Counted from the first letter of the stretch, positions 34,502-44,061 are shown. The stretch: 48,543 bases of DNA from Flavobacteriaceae bacterium (GCA_018699935.1 JABISF010000026.1:1-48543); one strand, 5' to 3'. Translations and numbers: made by a program. The notes: generated by a model not told the origin, from the letters alone.

Positions 34502-36082
34502 ATGGCAGAAGTAAAACCCGCTGAAGTTTCAGCAATTCTAAAAAAGCAATTGGCAGGATATGCATCCGCAACCTCTCTTGATGAAGTAGGAACGGTGCTT
34601 GAAGTAGGAGATGGAATTGCCCGCGTCTTTGGTTTATCCAATGTACAATATGGGGAGTTAGTAACCTTTGACAACAATTTGGAAGGGATGGTACTCAACC
34701 TTGAGGAAGACCATGTTGGAGTTGTATTGTTGGGGGCATCCAAAAATGTAAAAGAAGGTGACACCGTAAAAAGAACGCAACGTATTGCCTCCATCAAGGT
34801 GGGTGAAGGCGTTGTAGGTCGTGTGGTCGATACCTTGGGAAATCCGATTGATGGGAAAGGAAAAATTGAAGGAGAATTATACGAAATGCCGTTGGAGCGC
34901 AAAGCGCCTGGGGTTATTTTTCGTCAACCCGTAAACGAACCCCTTCAAACCGGGATCAAATCCATTGATGCCATGATTCCTGTGGGACGTGGACAACGAG
35001 AATTGGTGATTGGTGACCGTCAAACCGGTAAAACTACGGTTTGTATTGACACCATTCTTAACCAAAAAGAATTTTACGATGCGGGACAACCGGTCTATTG
35101 TGTTTATGTAGCCATTGGACAAAAAGCATCTACGGTCGCAGGAATTGCAAAAACATTAGAAGATAAAGGGGCTTTGGCCTACACTACGATAGTAGCCGCC
35201 AACGCTTCAGACCCTGCGCCCATGCAAGTATATGCTCCTTTTGCTGGAGCAGCGATTGGAGAGTATTTCAGAGATACAGGTAGACCCGCTTTGATCATTT
35301 ATGATGATTTGTCGAAACAAGCGGTAGCTTATCGTGAAGTTTCCCTTTTACTTCGTCGCCCTCCAGGACGTGAAGCCTATCCCGGAGACGTTTTCTATCT
35401 TCACTCTCGTTTGTTGGAGCGTGCCGCCAAAGTCATCAACGACGACACCATTGCCAAGGAAATGAATGACCTTCCGGATTCGCTAAAACCCATCGTCAAA
35501 GGTGGAGGTTCGTTAACCGCCTTACCGATTATCGAAACCCAAGCGGGAGACGTATCGGCCTATATCCCGACCAACGTAATTTCTATTACCGACGGTCAGA
35601 TTTTCCTTGAATCAGATTTGTTCAACTCGGGGGTTCGACCTGCAATCAACGTGGGAATTTCGGTTTCTCGTGTGGGAGGTTCAGCACAGATTAAATCGAT
35701 GAAGAAAGTTGCAGGGACCTTGAAATTAGACCAAGCGCAGTTCCGTGAATTGGAAGCTTTTGCCAAATTCGGTTCGGATTTGGATGCAGCCACCTTGAAC
35801 GTTATTGAAAAAGGGAAACGCAATGTTGAAATTTTGAAACAAGCGCAAAACGACCCATTTACGGTAGAAGATCAAGTAGCGATTATTTACGCAGGTTCTA
35901 AAAACTTGCTTAGAGAAGTTCCTGTGACTGATGTTAAAGCTTTTGAAAGAAGTTATATAGAAGCCCTCAACAGCAAACATCGTGATGTTTTGGACAGCCT
36001 GAAAGCTGGAAAACTCACCGACGAAGTGATTGATGTATTAAATAAAGTTGCCAAAGAAACGGCGTCAGCATTTGCACAATAA
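34502..36082 (+). CDS. atpA: ATP synthase F1 subunit alpha
   Basis: A 526-residue non-catalytic nucleotide-binding subunit. The Walker A loop is GDRQTGKT (171-178), and the alpha signature around [17 protein letters not shown] contains the arginine that reaches the beta active site. Complete and of typical length. The beta subunit gene is not in the cluster. Confidence 0.98.
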   Translation: MAEVKPAEVSAILKKQLAGYASATSLDEVGTVLEVGDGIARVFGLSNVQYGELVTFDNNLEGMVLNLEEDHVGVVLLGASKNVKEGDTVKRTQRIASIKVGEGVVGRVVDTLGNPIDGKGKIEGELYEMPLERKAPGVIFRQPVNEPLQTGIKSIDAMIPVGRGQRELVIGDRQTGKTTVCIDTILNQKEFYDAGQPVYCVYVAIGQKASTVAGIAKTLEDKGALAYTTIVAANASDPAPMQVYAPFAGAAIGEYFRDTGRPALIIYDDLSKQAVAYREVSLLLRRPPGREAYPGDVFYLHSRLLERAAKVINDDTIAKEMNDLPDSLKPIVKGGGSLTALPIIETQAGDVSAYIPTNVISITDGQIFLESDLFNSGVRPAINVGISVSRVGGSAQIKSMKKVAGTLKLDQAQFRELEAFAKFGSDLDAATLNVIEKGKRNVEILKQAQNDPFTVEDQVAIIYAGSKNLLREVPVTDVKAFERSYIEALNSKHRDVLDSLKAGKLTDEVIDVLNKVAKETASAFAQ

Positions 36083-36085
36083 CTC

Positions 36086-36949
36086 ATGGCCAATCTAAAA
36101 GAAATACGGAATAGAATTTCCTCGGTATCGTCCACCATGCAGATTACTTCTGCTATGAAAATGGTTTCGGCGGCAAAACTAAAAAAAGCGCAAGATGCCA
36201 TTGTTGCAATGCGCCCGTATTCCGACACACTCACACAATTGATACAAAATTTGAGTGACTCTCTAGATGGTGACGGTCAGAACCCCTACACCCAACAACG
36301 GGAAGTAAAATCAGTGATTATCATCGCCGTTACTTCCAATCGAGGGCTATGTGGGGCATTCAATTCCAATGTGATAAAACAATGCCGTCAATTGATTCAA
36401 GACCAATATGCCGGTAAGCAAGTCAAGTTAGTAACCATCGGCAAAAAAGCAACGGAATTATTGGCAAAATCGGCCAGTATTACCTCCAGCCATGATTCCC
36501 TATTTGATGATTTAAATTATCAAAACACAGGCGAAGTGGCTCAACACATAATGGATCAATTCTCGGAAGGCACCGTTGATGAAGTAGTGTTGGTTTATAA
36601 TCAATTTAAAAACGCTGCCACTCAGATAGTCCAAACCGAAGCCTTTTTACCCATTGTTCCGGGCGCTTCTGAGGAAGCTCGGGCGGCAGTGGATTATATT
36701 TACGAACCCAACCAAACGACCATCGTCAATGATTTGCTTCCCAAGTCATTGAAAATGCAATTGTACAAGGCTTTGCGGGATTCTTTTGCGAGTGAACATG
36801 GTGCACGAATGACCGCCATGCACAAGGCCACCGACAATGCCACCGAGTTGAGAGATCAATTAAAATTGACCTACAACAAAGCCCGTCAAGCAGCCATCAC
36901 CAACGAAATTCTTGAAATTGTGGGAGGAGCCGAAGCCTTGAACAATTAA
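36086..36949 (+). CDS. atpG: ATP synthase F1 subunit gamma
   Basis: A 287-residue rotor shaft. The two conserved terminal coiled-coil helices are visible: N-terminal MQITSAMKMVSAAKLKKAQ and C-terminal MHKATDNATELRDQLKLTYN. It ends the operon; a strong hairpin terminator follows. atpD and atpC are absent, as is usual in Bacteroidota where they form another locus. Confidence 0.97.
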   Translation: MANLKEIRNRISSVSSTMQITSAMKMVSAAKLKKAQDAIVAMRPYSDTLTQLIQNLSDSLDGDGQNPYTQQREVKSVIIIAVTSNRGLCGAFNSNVIKQCRQLIQDQYAGKQVKLVTIGKKATELLAKSASITSSHDSLFDDLNYQNTGEVAQHIMDQFSEGTVDEVVLVYNQFKNAATQIVQTEAFLPIVPGASEEARAAVDYIYEPNQTTIVNDLLPKSLKMQLYKALRDSFASEHGARMTAMHKATDNATELRDQLKLTYNKARQAAITNEILEIVGGAEALNN

Positions 36950-36970
36950 ACACATTCGTAACGAAATGTT

Positions 36971-36996
36971 AAAGCTCCTTTTAGGGGCTTTTTTTA
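36971..36996 (+). terminator. Intrinsic terminator of the atp operon
   Basis: An 8-bp stem, AAAGCTCC (36971-36978) with GGGGCTTT (36984-36991) around TTTTA, followed by TTTTT. It lies 21 bases after the atpG stop codon. Confidence 0.85.
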
Positions 36997-37061
36997 TGCC
37001 TATTGATTTTCAAAAGTGGGTGCATTTTGTATCTTTATTTGATAATTAAAGTTGTGCCCCA

Positions 37062-38591
37062 ATGAAAAAATTAGCCCCAGCCTTTCTCGTAATCCTTTCA
37101 ATGATTTCTTGCGCCCCATCACCCACAGAAGAACCGATGATGGAAACAGAAATTTCGATGACTCCCGAAACCCCAGAACCAGAGGACACTTCAACCACAG
37201 CCACCGACTCAGAAACAACCGCTGATGAGGAAATCAGTATTGAAACGGAGGACATGACAATAACGTCACCTCCCACAGGCACCAACAGTTCAACTTCGCA
37301 GGGGGGGGCCGCTCATCCTTTGGAGGCTCCTATAATTTTGGCCTATTTTCCGTCTTGGTCGGAAGATTGGGTGGCAGCAGGTCAACCCTCAAAATTGAGA
37401 AACATCCCTCCCTTTGTCAACCATGTTTTTCTGGGCTTTGCAAAGCCCAATATGCGTTATGAGCGAGGAAGCTACGATCTTTCTCAAACGGGCATAGAAG
37501 TCCCCTATGGAGGCTGTGAGCTTAAAGAAAGTGTTTCTGCGTTGAGGGATAAAGGGATAAATGTGATCTTATCTTTGGGCGGGGAGACCTATTGGCGGGA
37601 TGCCGCTGCTTATGAGATCGAATATTCTCAAATTAAAGATTTGGTCGATGATATCGGTTTTGCCGGAATTGATTGGGACTATGAACCCGACGGCTCTTTT
37701 ACCAACATTGGAAATGCCGAAAACACAGCACATTTTATTGACTTTTTTGAAAAATCTAGAGCCCTGATGCCCAAATCGGAAGGTTACTTACTGGCCTGTG
37801 CTCCGGCAGGTGTAGGTGCTATAGGAGGGCAGTTTAACGACGATGCGCAATCTCCCTTTCGACACGCCAACAGAAATATGTTAACCGGAGAAAATGACGA
37901 TAAACTTTATCAGGGGACAGTCCCCACTAATGGGATCAATCTGTTTGGTTTTTTTTCCACAGGACACATGATTCCCGTTTTTAAAGCGGTAGGCGATAAA
38001 ATTGACATCGTGGCTTTTCAGGGGTACAATACAGGAGCCAGTACCAACCGAAGCATTATGTACGATGCATATGCCCATTATGCAGAGCAATATGGTTTCA
38101 CCATCGCTGCTGGGATCCATTTTCCGGAGGAACCCTGGGGGCCTTTTTATACTTATACCCACGAAAATGTGGCGGCATTGTCCGAACATATTCGAACGTC
38201 CGAGGATCGCAAAGGGGACAATGACGGCATCATGATTTGGCAGTTGTTGCTTACAGGAAATAATAGTTCTGCCTATTCCTATTTGAACGTTGCCTCTAAC
38301 GTATTGAATGGTTCCCAGCAAAGCGATGCCATTGGTCAAGCGAATAACGTTCCCACCGATGTCTATGCGGGGGGTGGTGCAGACTGTTCCGGAGCCGGAG
38401 GGGGGGCTACACTTTGCGAACTGCCAGAATACAAAGCGGCCAATCAATACCCCGAGGCAGGCACTCAAGTGGTGTATAATTGTATGATTTGGCAAAGTAA
38501 ATGGTGGGTAAATCCCAATGAAATTCCCGGAGAAAATGATGCTTGGGAAGCTATTGGTGAATGTAAGGAAGGAGAAGGTTGTGGAGGATAA
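37062..38591 (+). CDS. GH18 chitinase-like lipoprotein with C-terminal CBM5/12
   Basis: A 509-residue surface lipoprotein: signal with Cys17 (SMISC), a Thr/Glu/Pro-rich linker (20-85), a glycoside hydrolase 18 barrel (about 88-420) and a C-terminal chitin-binding type 3 module (about 455-500, VVYNCMIWQSKWWVNPNE). The GH18 motif reads FAGIDWDYE (200-208): the catalytic Glu208 and both nearer Asp residues are present, but the first Asp of DxxDxDxE is Ala201, so activity may be altered. Expected role is chitin or GlcNAc-polymer breakdown. TATCTTTA upstream (37030-37037) is one base off the -7 box. The next gene overlaps its end. Confidence 0.88.
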   Translation: MKKLAPAFLVILSMISCAPSPTEEPMMETEISMTPETPEPEDTSTTATDSETTADEEISIETEDMTITSPPTGTNSSTSQGGAAHPLEAPIILAYFPSWSEDWVAAGQPSKLRNIPPFVNHVFLGFAKPNMRYERGSYDLSQTGIEVPYGGCELKESVSALRDKGINVILSLGGETYWRDAAAYEIEYSQIKDLVDDIGFAGIDWDYEPDGSFTNIGNAENTAHFIDFFEKSRALMPKSEGYLLACAPAGVGAIGGQFNDDAQSPFRHANRNMLTGENDDKLYQGTVPTNGINLFGFFSTGHMIPVFKAVGDKIDIVAFQGYNTGASTNRSIMYDAYAHYAEQYGFTIAAGIHFPEEPWGPFYTYTHENVAALSEHIRTSEDRKGDNDGIMIWQLLLTGNNSSAYSYLNVASNVLNGSQQSDAIGQANNVPTDVYAGGGADCSGAGGGATLCELPEYKAANQYPEAGTQVVYNCMIWQSKWWVNPNEIPGENDAWEAIGECKEGEGCGG

Positions 38592-39036
38592 AAAGCGCAT
38601 AGAAGAATTCAACGAATTCGTGCTTTGCTGGTTAGCAACCGCTTCAAAAACAGGACATCCCAATGTTGCTCCTAAAGAAATATTTATATCGAACAAAGAA
38701 GGGGAGCTCCTCATTGCCCATATTGCCTCGCCCGTCAGTGTAAAAAATATCAAAGAAAATCCAAATGTTTGCGTGAGTGGGATTGATGTTTTTACACAAA
38801 AGGGATTAAAATGCACCGGAAGGGCAACGCTTTTTTTCCCCAAAGACAAACATTTTAAAACCTACCTCTCCCTTTTAAGTCCGATAACAAAAGGCAAATT
38901 TCAAATCCATGCCGTCATTCAGATAAAACCAGAAAAAATAACGGAGATATTAGCCCCGAGCTATCTTTTTTACCCGAACACCTCGGAAGAAGATCAAATT
39001 TTAGCGGCTAAGAAACAGTATTTTAATACGTTATGA
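38581..39036 (+). CDS. PNPOx-like (FMN split-barrel) protein
   Basis: A 151-residue protein with the split-barrel pattern of pyridoxamine 5'-phosphate oxidase-like flavoproteins: CWLATASKTGHPNVAPKE, IANIASPVS-like AHIASPVSVKNIKENPNVCV and a hydrophobic C-terminal strand. It may bind FMN or haem; the substrate is unknown. I place the start at GTG 38581, which overlaps the chitinase gene by 11 bases; the longer frame from 38518 would run through 63 more bases of clear chitinase-coding sequence. The next gene overlaps its stop by four bases. Confidence 0.75.
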   Translation: MEDKKRIEEFNEFVLCWLATASKTGHPNVAPKEIFISNKEGELLIAHIASPVSVKNIKENPNVCVSGIDVFTQKGLKCTGRATLFFPKDKHFKTYLSLLSPITKGKFQIHAVIQIKPEKITEILAPSYLFYPNTSEEDQILAAKKQYFNTL

Positions 39037-39470
39037 TTGCGATTAAGCCCACCGAGGAAAAGGATTTAACGGCGATTTATCAAATGGAACGGAGGAAGGG
39101 AATCAAAGAATTTATTCAACCGTATCGTATGAAAGAACATCGGGAGGCATTGCTGAGCGATAAAGTAGAACATTTATCTGTTTTTGATCAGAAGAATCAT
39201 CTTATTGGCTTTGTTTTATTAAATGGGATCCAACCCAAAGCAACTAAGATTGAATTAAAACGGATCGTCATTAGTGACCCGGGTAAAGGATTGGGAACTC
39301 AGGTTTTAAAAATGATCCACGAGCGCTGTTTTAAAAATCATTTATGCAAAGAAGTAGGGCTTGATGTGTTCAAACATAATCAGCGCGCCTTATCTCTATA
39401 TCTAAAAATGGGTTTTGTGATTACGGAAGCCACAGATGAACTGTATATTTTGACCTGTAACGCCACTTAA
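39033..39470 (+). CDS. GNAT family N-acetyltransferase
   Basis: A 145-residue acetyltransferase. The acetyl-CoA site is seen as IELKRIVISDPGKGLGTQVL (motif A, with GKGLGT), and NQRALSLYLKMGFV is motif B. The substrate is not known; RimI/RimJ-like protein or metabolite acetylation are both possible. Coupled to the PNPOx-like gene by an ATGA overlap. Its stop codon lies inside a hairpin that probably ends the transcript. Confidence 0.85.
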   Translation: MIAIKPTEEKDLTAIYQMERRKGIKEFIQPYRMKEHREALLSDKVEHLSVFDQKNHLIGFVLLNGIQPKATKIELKRIVISDPGKGLGTQVLKMIHERCFKNHLCKEVGLDVFKHNQRALSLYLKMGFVITEATDELYILTCNAT

Positions 39471-39482
39471 TAAGTGGCTTTC
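39461..39482 (+). terminator. Hairpin at the end of the GNAT gene
   Basis: GCCACTT (39462-39468) pairs with AAGTGGC (39472-39478) around AAT, then TTTC. The GNAT stop codon sits in the loop side of the stem. The T-run is short, so termination strength is uncertain. Confidence 0.5.
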
Positions 39483-39614
39483 GGGGGAATAAAAATACTG
39501 AAAAAACCTTATTTCAGGAGGAAAAACTCGTTAACAAAAGAGGGAAAGAATTTTTACAAAGCCCAGTACAGGCAATCGGTTTTTTGTAATTTTAAGCTTC
39601 TGAAAATATTGCAA

Positions 39615-40052
39615 ATGATCAAAATCCCGATACAAAACGAAAGTCCGTTTGAACTTCCCAGTTATGCCACCACAGCTGCTGCTGGTTTGGATTTAAAAGC
39701 AGTATTAGAGGCTGCGATTACATTACAACCGTTGGAACGACGCATTATCAGCACAGGGCTTAAAATCGCGCTTCCTGTGGGCTATGAAGCCCAAGTGCGT
39801 CCCAGAAGCGGATTGGCGGCCAAACACGGCATTTCGGTACTCAATGCGCCGGGCACTATCGATGCGGATTATCGTGGAGAAATTGGGGTGATTTTGGTCA
39901 ATCTTTCCAATGAAGCGTTCACCTTACAACCCGGTGAGCGGATTGCACAGTTGGTGATTGCCAAACACGAACAAATTGAATGGGAACCCACCGAGAGTTT
40001 AACAAATACAGCACGTGGAGCAGGAGGTTTTGGAAGCACTGGAAAAAAATAA
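39615..40052 (+). CDS. dut: dUTP diphosphatase
   Basis: Hydrolyses dUTP to dUMP, keeping uracil out of DNA. From [11 protein letters not shown] it is 145 residues with the five dUTPase motifs in order: [43 protein letters not shown] and [13 protein letters not shown] chose the ATG at 39615; the longer frame from 39474 adds 47 residues with no family resemblance. It is followed after four bases by a nucleotidyltransferase gene. Confidence 0.95.
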   Translation: MIKIPIQNESPFELPSYATTAAAGLDLKAVLEAAITLQPLERRIISTGLKIALPVGYEAQVRPRSGLAAKHGISVLNAPGTIDADYRGEIGVILVNLSNEAFTLQPGERIAQLVIAKHEQIEWEPTESLTNTARGAGGFGSTGKK

Positions 40053-40056
40053 ACAT

Positions 40057-41073
40057 ATGCGAATTATAGTACCCATGGCGGGAAGAGGCTCTCGACTTCG
40101 CCCGCACAGCCTTACCGTTCCCAAACCCTTACTCCCCATAGCCGGAGTTCCCATTGTACATCAATTGGTGAAAGAGATTGCGAAGGTGGTTTCGCAGCCC
40201 ATCAGCGATATTGCTTTTATTTTGGGGGATCCCGCTTTTTTTGGCACCGAAGTAGAGACTTCGCTCTCTAGCTTGGCAGCAACACTCGGTGCAAAGGCAC
40301 ATATCTTTAGGCAGTTGGAACCGTTAGGAACAGGTCACGCTATTATGTGTGCCGAAACCCTATTGGAAGGTCCTGCAGTGGTGGCCTATGCCGATACGCT
40401 GATCCGCGCCAATCTTCAATTGGATCCTGAAGCGGATGGTGTAATTTGGGTAAAACAAGTGCCTGATCCAACAGCCTTTGGGGTGGTGGAGTTGAACGAT
40501 GCGGGTTCCATTGTCAATTTGGTGGAAAAGCCCCAAGAATTTGTTTCGGATTTGGCGGTTATAGGAATTTATTATTTTAAGCAAATTGAAGTCCTCAAAG
40601 CAGCTTTGCAAAAGGTCATAGCACAAAAATTAAATCCAGGAGAAGAGTATCAAATCAACGAAGGAATTTTGGCGATGATGGCGGCCGGAAAGGTGTTTAA
40701 ACCGGGGCAAGTAAAACATTGGATGGATTGTGGAAATCCAAAAGTTACCTTGTCCACCCATCAAAAAATATTAGGCTTAAAAACGGCAGAAAATGAAGTC
40801 CTTATAGACCCCTCAGCCTTGATCGAAAACAGCCAAATCATTCCTCCTTGCTATATCGGTAAAGGCGTAAAGATTAGCAACAGCAGTGTTGGACCCCACG
40901 TGTCTTTGGGAGCCGGAACACAGGTGAGAGACGCCCAAATAAAAAACTGTTTGATTCAGGAAAACACCCAAATTGAAGAAACTACTCTCGAAAATGCAAT
41001 GATAGGAAATCATGTTCGTTATAAAGGAAAGCCTACTTTTGTCAGTATAGGCGATTATTCAGAAATCTATTAA
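40057..41073 (+). CDS. Sugar-phosphate nucleotidyltransferase
   Basis: A 338-residue enzyme that likely activates a sugar 1-phosphate as a nucleotide sugar. The N-terminal signature MAGRGSRLRPHSLTVPKPLL (7-26) is the NTP_transferase loop, and the C-terminal third has hexapeptide beta-helix repeats (about 255-335). It resembles glucose-1-phosphate thymidylyltransferase-type proteins, but I cannot fix the nucleotide or sugar. I use ATG 40057 rather than an in-frame start at 40015, which would overlap dut. It abuts the DUF4292 gene with zero spacing. Confidence 0.85.
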   Translation: MRIIVPMAGRGSRLRPHSLTVPKPLLPIAGVPIVHQLVKEIAKVVSQPISDIAFILGDPAFFGTEVETSLSSLAATLGAKAHIFRQLEPLGTGHAIMCAETLLEGPAVVAYADTLIRANLQLDPEADGVIWVKQVPDPTAFGVVELNDAGSIVNLVEKPQEFVSDLAVIGIYYFKQIEVLKAALQKVIAQKLNPGEEYQINEGILAMMAAGKVFKPGQVKHWMDCGNPKVTLSTHQKILGLKTAENEVLIDPSALIENSQIIPPCYIGKGVKISNSSVGPHVSLGAGTQVRDAQIKNCLIQENTQIEETTLENAMIGNHVRYKGKPTFVSIGDYSEIY

Positions 41074-41856
41074 ATGAAAATTTTCAAAACCTATCGTTTC
41101 CTTTTTACAATAGCTGTTGTTGTACTAATGGTGTCTGCTTGTAAAACCGTAGCCGTTTTACCGACAAAAACCCCTGTAAAAAACGTAAATATTGCAGCAC
41201 TTACGACTAAAATAAAAGCGAACTATCCTCGCATCGGTCAGCTGCGGTCTCGGATCAAAGCGACCTATTTCGATGGGAAACGAGAACAACAAATCATTGT
41301 CCAGCTGCGCATGAAAGACAATAATGTCATTTGGATGAGTGCTACCATGTTGATTCCTATTGCCAAATTGATGCTTACTAAAGAAAAGGTTTCCTTCTTT
41401 GAAAAATTTCAGAAAACCTATTTTGAAGGGGATTTTGATTTTCTTAATGCGCCCTATAAAACCGACTTTAATTACACCGATTTTCAAAACCTTTTACTGG
41501 GAATTCCGTTTTCCGACCCCGCTGCGGGTCGCTGGAAACAGATCAGTAATCCTCAATATTATATTTTGGAACCCCAAGACAGAAAAGGGTTTCAACCGAC
41601 CTTGTTCTTTGATCCGGTATCGTTTTTGTTAAAAGAGCAGCGCTTGCTCATCCCGGGAACCACTCAAAACCTAAGTATTAAATATTTAAACCACATCAAA
41701 GTGGAAGGAAGCACCCTGCCACAACAAATCGCCATAAGTTTGTTTGATGGAAGTACATTAAAACGCTTAGATTTAGAGTTCTCTCGCATTGATTTTCCCG
41801 ATGCGCTGACCTTTCCTTTTGACGTACCGGAAGGCTATCAACCTATTGCTTTTTAA
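41074..41856 (+). CDS. DUF4292 family lipoprotein
   Basis: A 260-residue lipoprotein, signal peptide ending in VSAC (Cys23). The beta-rich body with conserved YFDGKREQQIIVQLRMKDN and WMSATMLIPIAKLML fits DUF4292, a LolB/LptA-like Bacteroidota family whose role is unproven; a lipid-handling fold is suspected. It begins immediately after the nucleotidyltransferase stop codon and is followed two bases later by an EnvC-like gene, so all three plus dut are probably one operon. Confidence 0.82.
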   Translation: MKIFKTYRFLFTIAVVVLMVSACKTVAVLPTKTPVKNVNIAALTTKIKANYPRIGQLRSRIKATYFDGKREQQIIVQLRMKDNNVIWMSATMLIPIAKLMLTKEKVSFFEKFQKTYFEGDFDFLNAPYKTDFNYTDFQNLLLGIPFSDPAAGRWKQISNPQYYILEPQDRKGFQPTLFFDPVSFLLKEQRLLIPGTTQNLSIKYLNHIKVEGSTLPQQIAISLFDGSTLKRLDLEFSRIDFPDALTFPFDVPEGYQPIAF

Positions 41857-41858
41857 TC

Positions 41859-43073
41859 TTGAAAAAAGGGCTTTTTTTTACGGTTCTCCTTATTTTTTCA
41901 CTTGCATTGCGCGGGCAAATCAGCACCCAAAATCAACAGCAATTGGAGGCCCAACGACTTCGCCTTCAACAGGAAATAAAACAAATTAATTCCCTCTTGT
42001 TTAGCAATACCAAAAAGCGTAAAAATGTGGTGGCCGAAGTGGAGGATTTAGAAGTCAAACTCAACGTTCGGGAATCCTTAATTAAGGTGACCAACCAACA
42101 AGCGAACATGCTCAACAAACGGATTCGAGTGAATGAACGCTCCATCAGTACCCAGCGGAAAGCGTTGGAAGACTTGCGTGCCGATTATGCTCAAATGATA
42201 CAAAAATCGTATGCGAGTAAATCCTTACAAAACCGCTTGATGTTTTTGTTTTCATCGGAGAACTTTGTTCAGGCCTACAAACGGATACAATATTTAAAAC
42301 AATACGCCAGTTATCGGCGCAAGCAAGCGGCAGCCATCAGCAGCAAAACACAATTATTACAAGCATTGAATAAAACCCTTTTTGAGCAAAAACAAAAAAA
42401 GGAAGCACTGATTGCGGAGAATAGACAGATCCAACAACAGTTGGAAAAGGAACGCCAACAACAACAATCATTAATCCAGTCGTTGCGGAATAAAGAGCGC
42501 AGTTTAAGCGCACAAATCAATCAAAAAGAAAAAGAGTCCAAAGCCTTGGAGCGGGAGATCAATCGTCTGATCGAAGCGGCTATTGCGGCTTCCAACAAAG
42601 CCTCGGGCGCAAAAGGGAGCACAGCTTTTGTATTGACTCCGGAAGCCAAATTGTTGGCCGCCAATTTTCAAGCCAATAAAGGGCGATTGCCTTGGCCTTT
42701 AGAAAAAGGTGTTGTAGTACAGGGTTTTGGTCGTCAACCCCACCCCGTGGTGAAAACCACAGTGATTCAAAGTAATGGGGTCACTATAGCGACTTCGCCC
42801 AATGCGGTGGTCCGATCTGTTTTTGAAGGAGAAGTGATGTCCGTAGTGACGTTTAAAGGGAGCAATCCTTCGGTACTTATTCGGCACGGAAATTATATAA
42901 CCGCCTATAAAAATTTAGGAAAATTATTTGTCAAAAAAGGAGATAAAGTCGCTGCAAAGCAAGCCATAGGGGAAGTTTTTACAAATCAGAATACAGGAAA
43001 AACCTTATTGCAATTTTCGCTGTATAACAATACCAAAGCGCAAAACCCGAAAGGCTGGATTTACCAAATGTAG
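41859..43073 (+). CDS. EnvC-like murein hydrolase activator
   Basis: A 404-residue exported protein: signal peptide (about 1-20), a long coiled coil (about 20-245, rich in Q, K and E) and a C-terminal M23/LytM domain (about 265-404). The M23 domain lacks the zinc motifs: there is no HxxxD or HxH pair where intact members have them (LQFSLYNN replaces the usual HLHFE region). This is the EnvC form, which activates amidases rather than cutting peptidoglycan. The start is TTG, the only start codon that keeps the signal peptide. Two bases after DUF4292. Confidence 0.85.
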   Translation: MKKGLFFTVLLIFSLALRGQISTQNQQQLEAQRLRLQQEIKQINSLLFSNTKKRKNVVAEVEDLEVKLNVRESLIKVTNQQANMLNKRIRVNERSISTQRKALEDLRADYAQMIQKSYASKSLQNRLMFLFSSENFVQAYKRIQYLKQYASYRRKQAAAISSKTQLLQALNKTLFEQKQKKEALIAENRQIQQQLEKERQQQQSLIQSLRNKERSLSAQINQKEKESKALEREINRLIEAAIAASNKASGAKGSTAFVLTPEAKLLAANFQANKGRLPWPLEKGVVVQGFGRQPHPVVKTTVIQSNGVTIATSPNAVVRSVFEGEVMSVVTFKGSNPSVLIRHGNYITAYKNLGKLFVKKGDKVAAKQAIGEVFTNQNTGKTLLQFSLYNNTKAQNPKGWIYQM

Positions 43074-43075
43074 TT

Positions 43076-44056
43076 TTATTGTTCTACCAAATACCAAGCC
43101 TCTTCTTTCAAGGTGTACTTGATAAAATAGAGGAGGTTGATGGCTTCTCTTTTAGTAGCGAAACGACCGAAAGCTGCGCGATAGAATCCATCAGGACTGG
43201 ATTGTGCCAGTGCCGATTGGAAGCCTTCTTCAGCCAAAGAAGCGATTTTCTGTTGGGCATTTTCAAGGTCGCGAAACGATCCAGCGATGACACTGTAATA
43301 GGTTTTGTCAACAACAGGTCCAGCATTTTCTGGGGTTACATTGGCGTTTACGGCTACGTCTACTGTGGAAATGCTGCCCAAATCAAAAGAGGCTTGTTGT
43401 ACATTGCTTTTAATTTGCTGCTGTGCCAAATTTTGTTGTTCGATTCGTTGCGTAGTGACGTATTGGTCGCTGAAATAGTAGGCTACAGCCAAGAGTGCAA
43501 TCCCGGCAATCCCAATGATGGCATAGCGGAGGGAGTTGTTTTCTTTGGGAGGATCTTTTGGTTCTGGGGTAAAGATCAAATCTTCCTCGTTGTTGTTTGC
43601 TTCAGACATAATTGAAATGATTTTAGTTTCTTTAAAATGGGGAACTTCTTTAATGGGGTTTCTATGAAAGGCTTTTAAGCCATAGGAAAGTAAATCAAAA
43701 TTGACTTTCCCCCACGGACTAAAAACCAATTTTTTTTCCTCGTTTAGATGCATTTCACCAACTCCGGGAAATCGGAGGGTTTGGGTATTCAAACGCTTTT
43801 TCCAGCTGCTGACTTCTTTTTCGATAGTTCTCAAAGCCATTTCGTAGGAAATTTTATTTCGTTTGGCGAAGTAATGGGCCAAGACCCCGTCATTGGCCAC
43901 CAACAGCCGATTAAAGGTCACTTCCTTTTGCGGGGGAGAAAAGGCGCCATTCACGACACGCGCTTCAACGGTACGTGTTAAAAAGGCTCCAAAACTGGGA
44001 ACAGTCACACATTCGTGTTGATAGAGTAATTCCTGAATGAATTTTGCAAGTACCAT
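43076..44056 (-). CDS. HU-domain, transmembrane and SPOR-domain protein
   Basis: A 326-residue protein joining three parts: an N-terminal HU-like DNA-binding fold of the CCDC81 type (about 1-125, HECVTVPSFGAFLTRTVEA), one membrane helix (about 177-195, YAIIGIAGIALLAVAYYFS), and a periplasmic SPOR domain (about 245-326, YYSVIAGSFRDLENAQQKI) that binds denuded peptidoglycan. This Bacteroidota architecture could link chromosome to cell wall or division septum. A perfect -7 box (44062-44069) sits right before the ATG, so the mRNA should be almost leaderless. It converges with the EnvC-like gene. Confidence 0.88.
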   Translation of the reverse strand: MVLAKFIQELLYQHECVTVPSFGAFLTRTVEARVVNGAFSPPQKEVTFNRLLVANDGVLAHYFAKRNKISYEMALRTIEKEVSSWKKRLNTQTLRFPGVGEMHLNEEKKLVFSPWGKVNFDLLSYGLKAFHRNPIKEVPHFKETKIISIMSEANNNEEDLIFTPEPKDPPKENNSLRYAIIGIAGIALLAVAYYFSDQYVTTQRIEQQNLAQQQIKSNVQQASFDLGSISTVDVAVNANVTPENAGPVVDKTYYSVIAGSFRDLENAQQKIASLAEEGFQSALAQSSPDGFYRAAFGRFATKREAINLLYFIKYTLKEEAWYLVEQ

Positions 44057-44061
44057 AATTA

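Noticed and set aside
38518-38580. Upstream extension of the PNPOx-like protein
   Set aside because: These codons lie inside the chitin-binding module of the preceding gene in another frame; GTG 38581 is the better start.
37881-38849. 322-codon minus-strand frame opposite the chitinase gene
   Set aside because: It is the antisense shadow of well-supported GH18 and PNPOx-like genes and has no domain of its own.
39474-39614. 47-residue N-terminal extension of dUTPase
   Set aside because: No family member begins this way, and the segment lies beyond the terminator-like hairpin of the preceding gene.
43079-43615. 178-codon plus-strand frame opposite the HU-SPOR gene
   Set aside because: Shadow of the minus-strand coding sequence, whose SPOR domain is clear.
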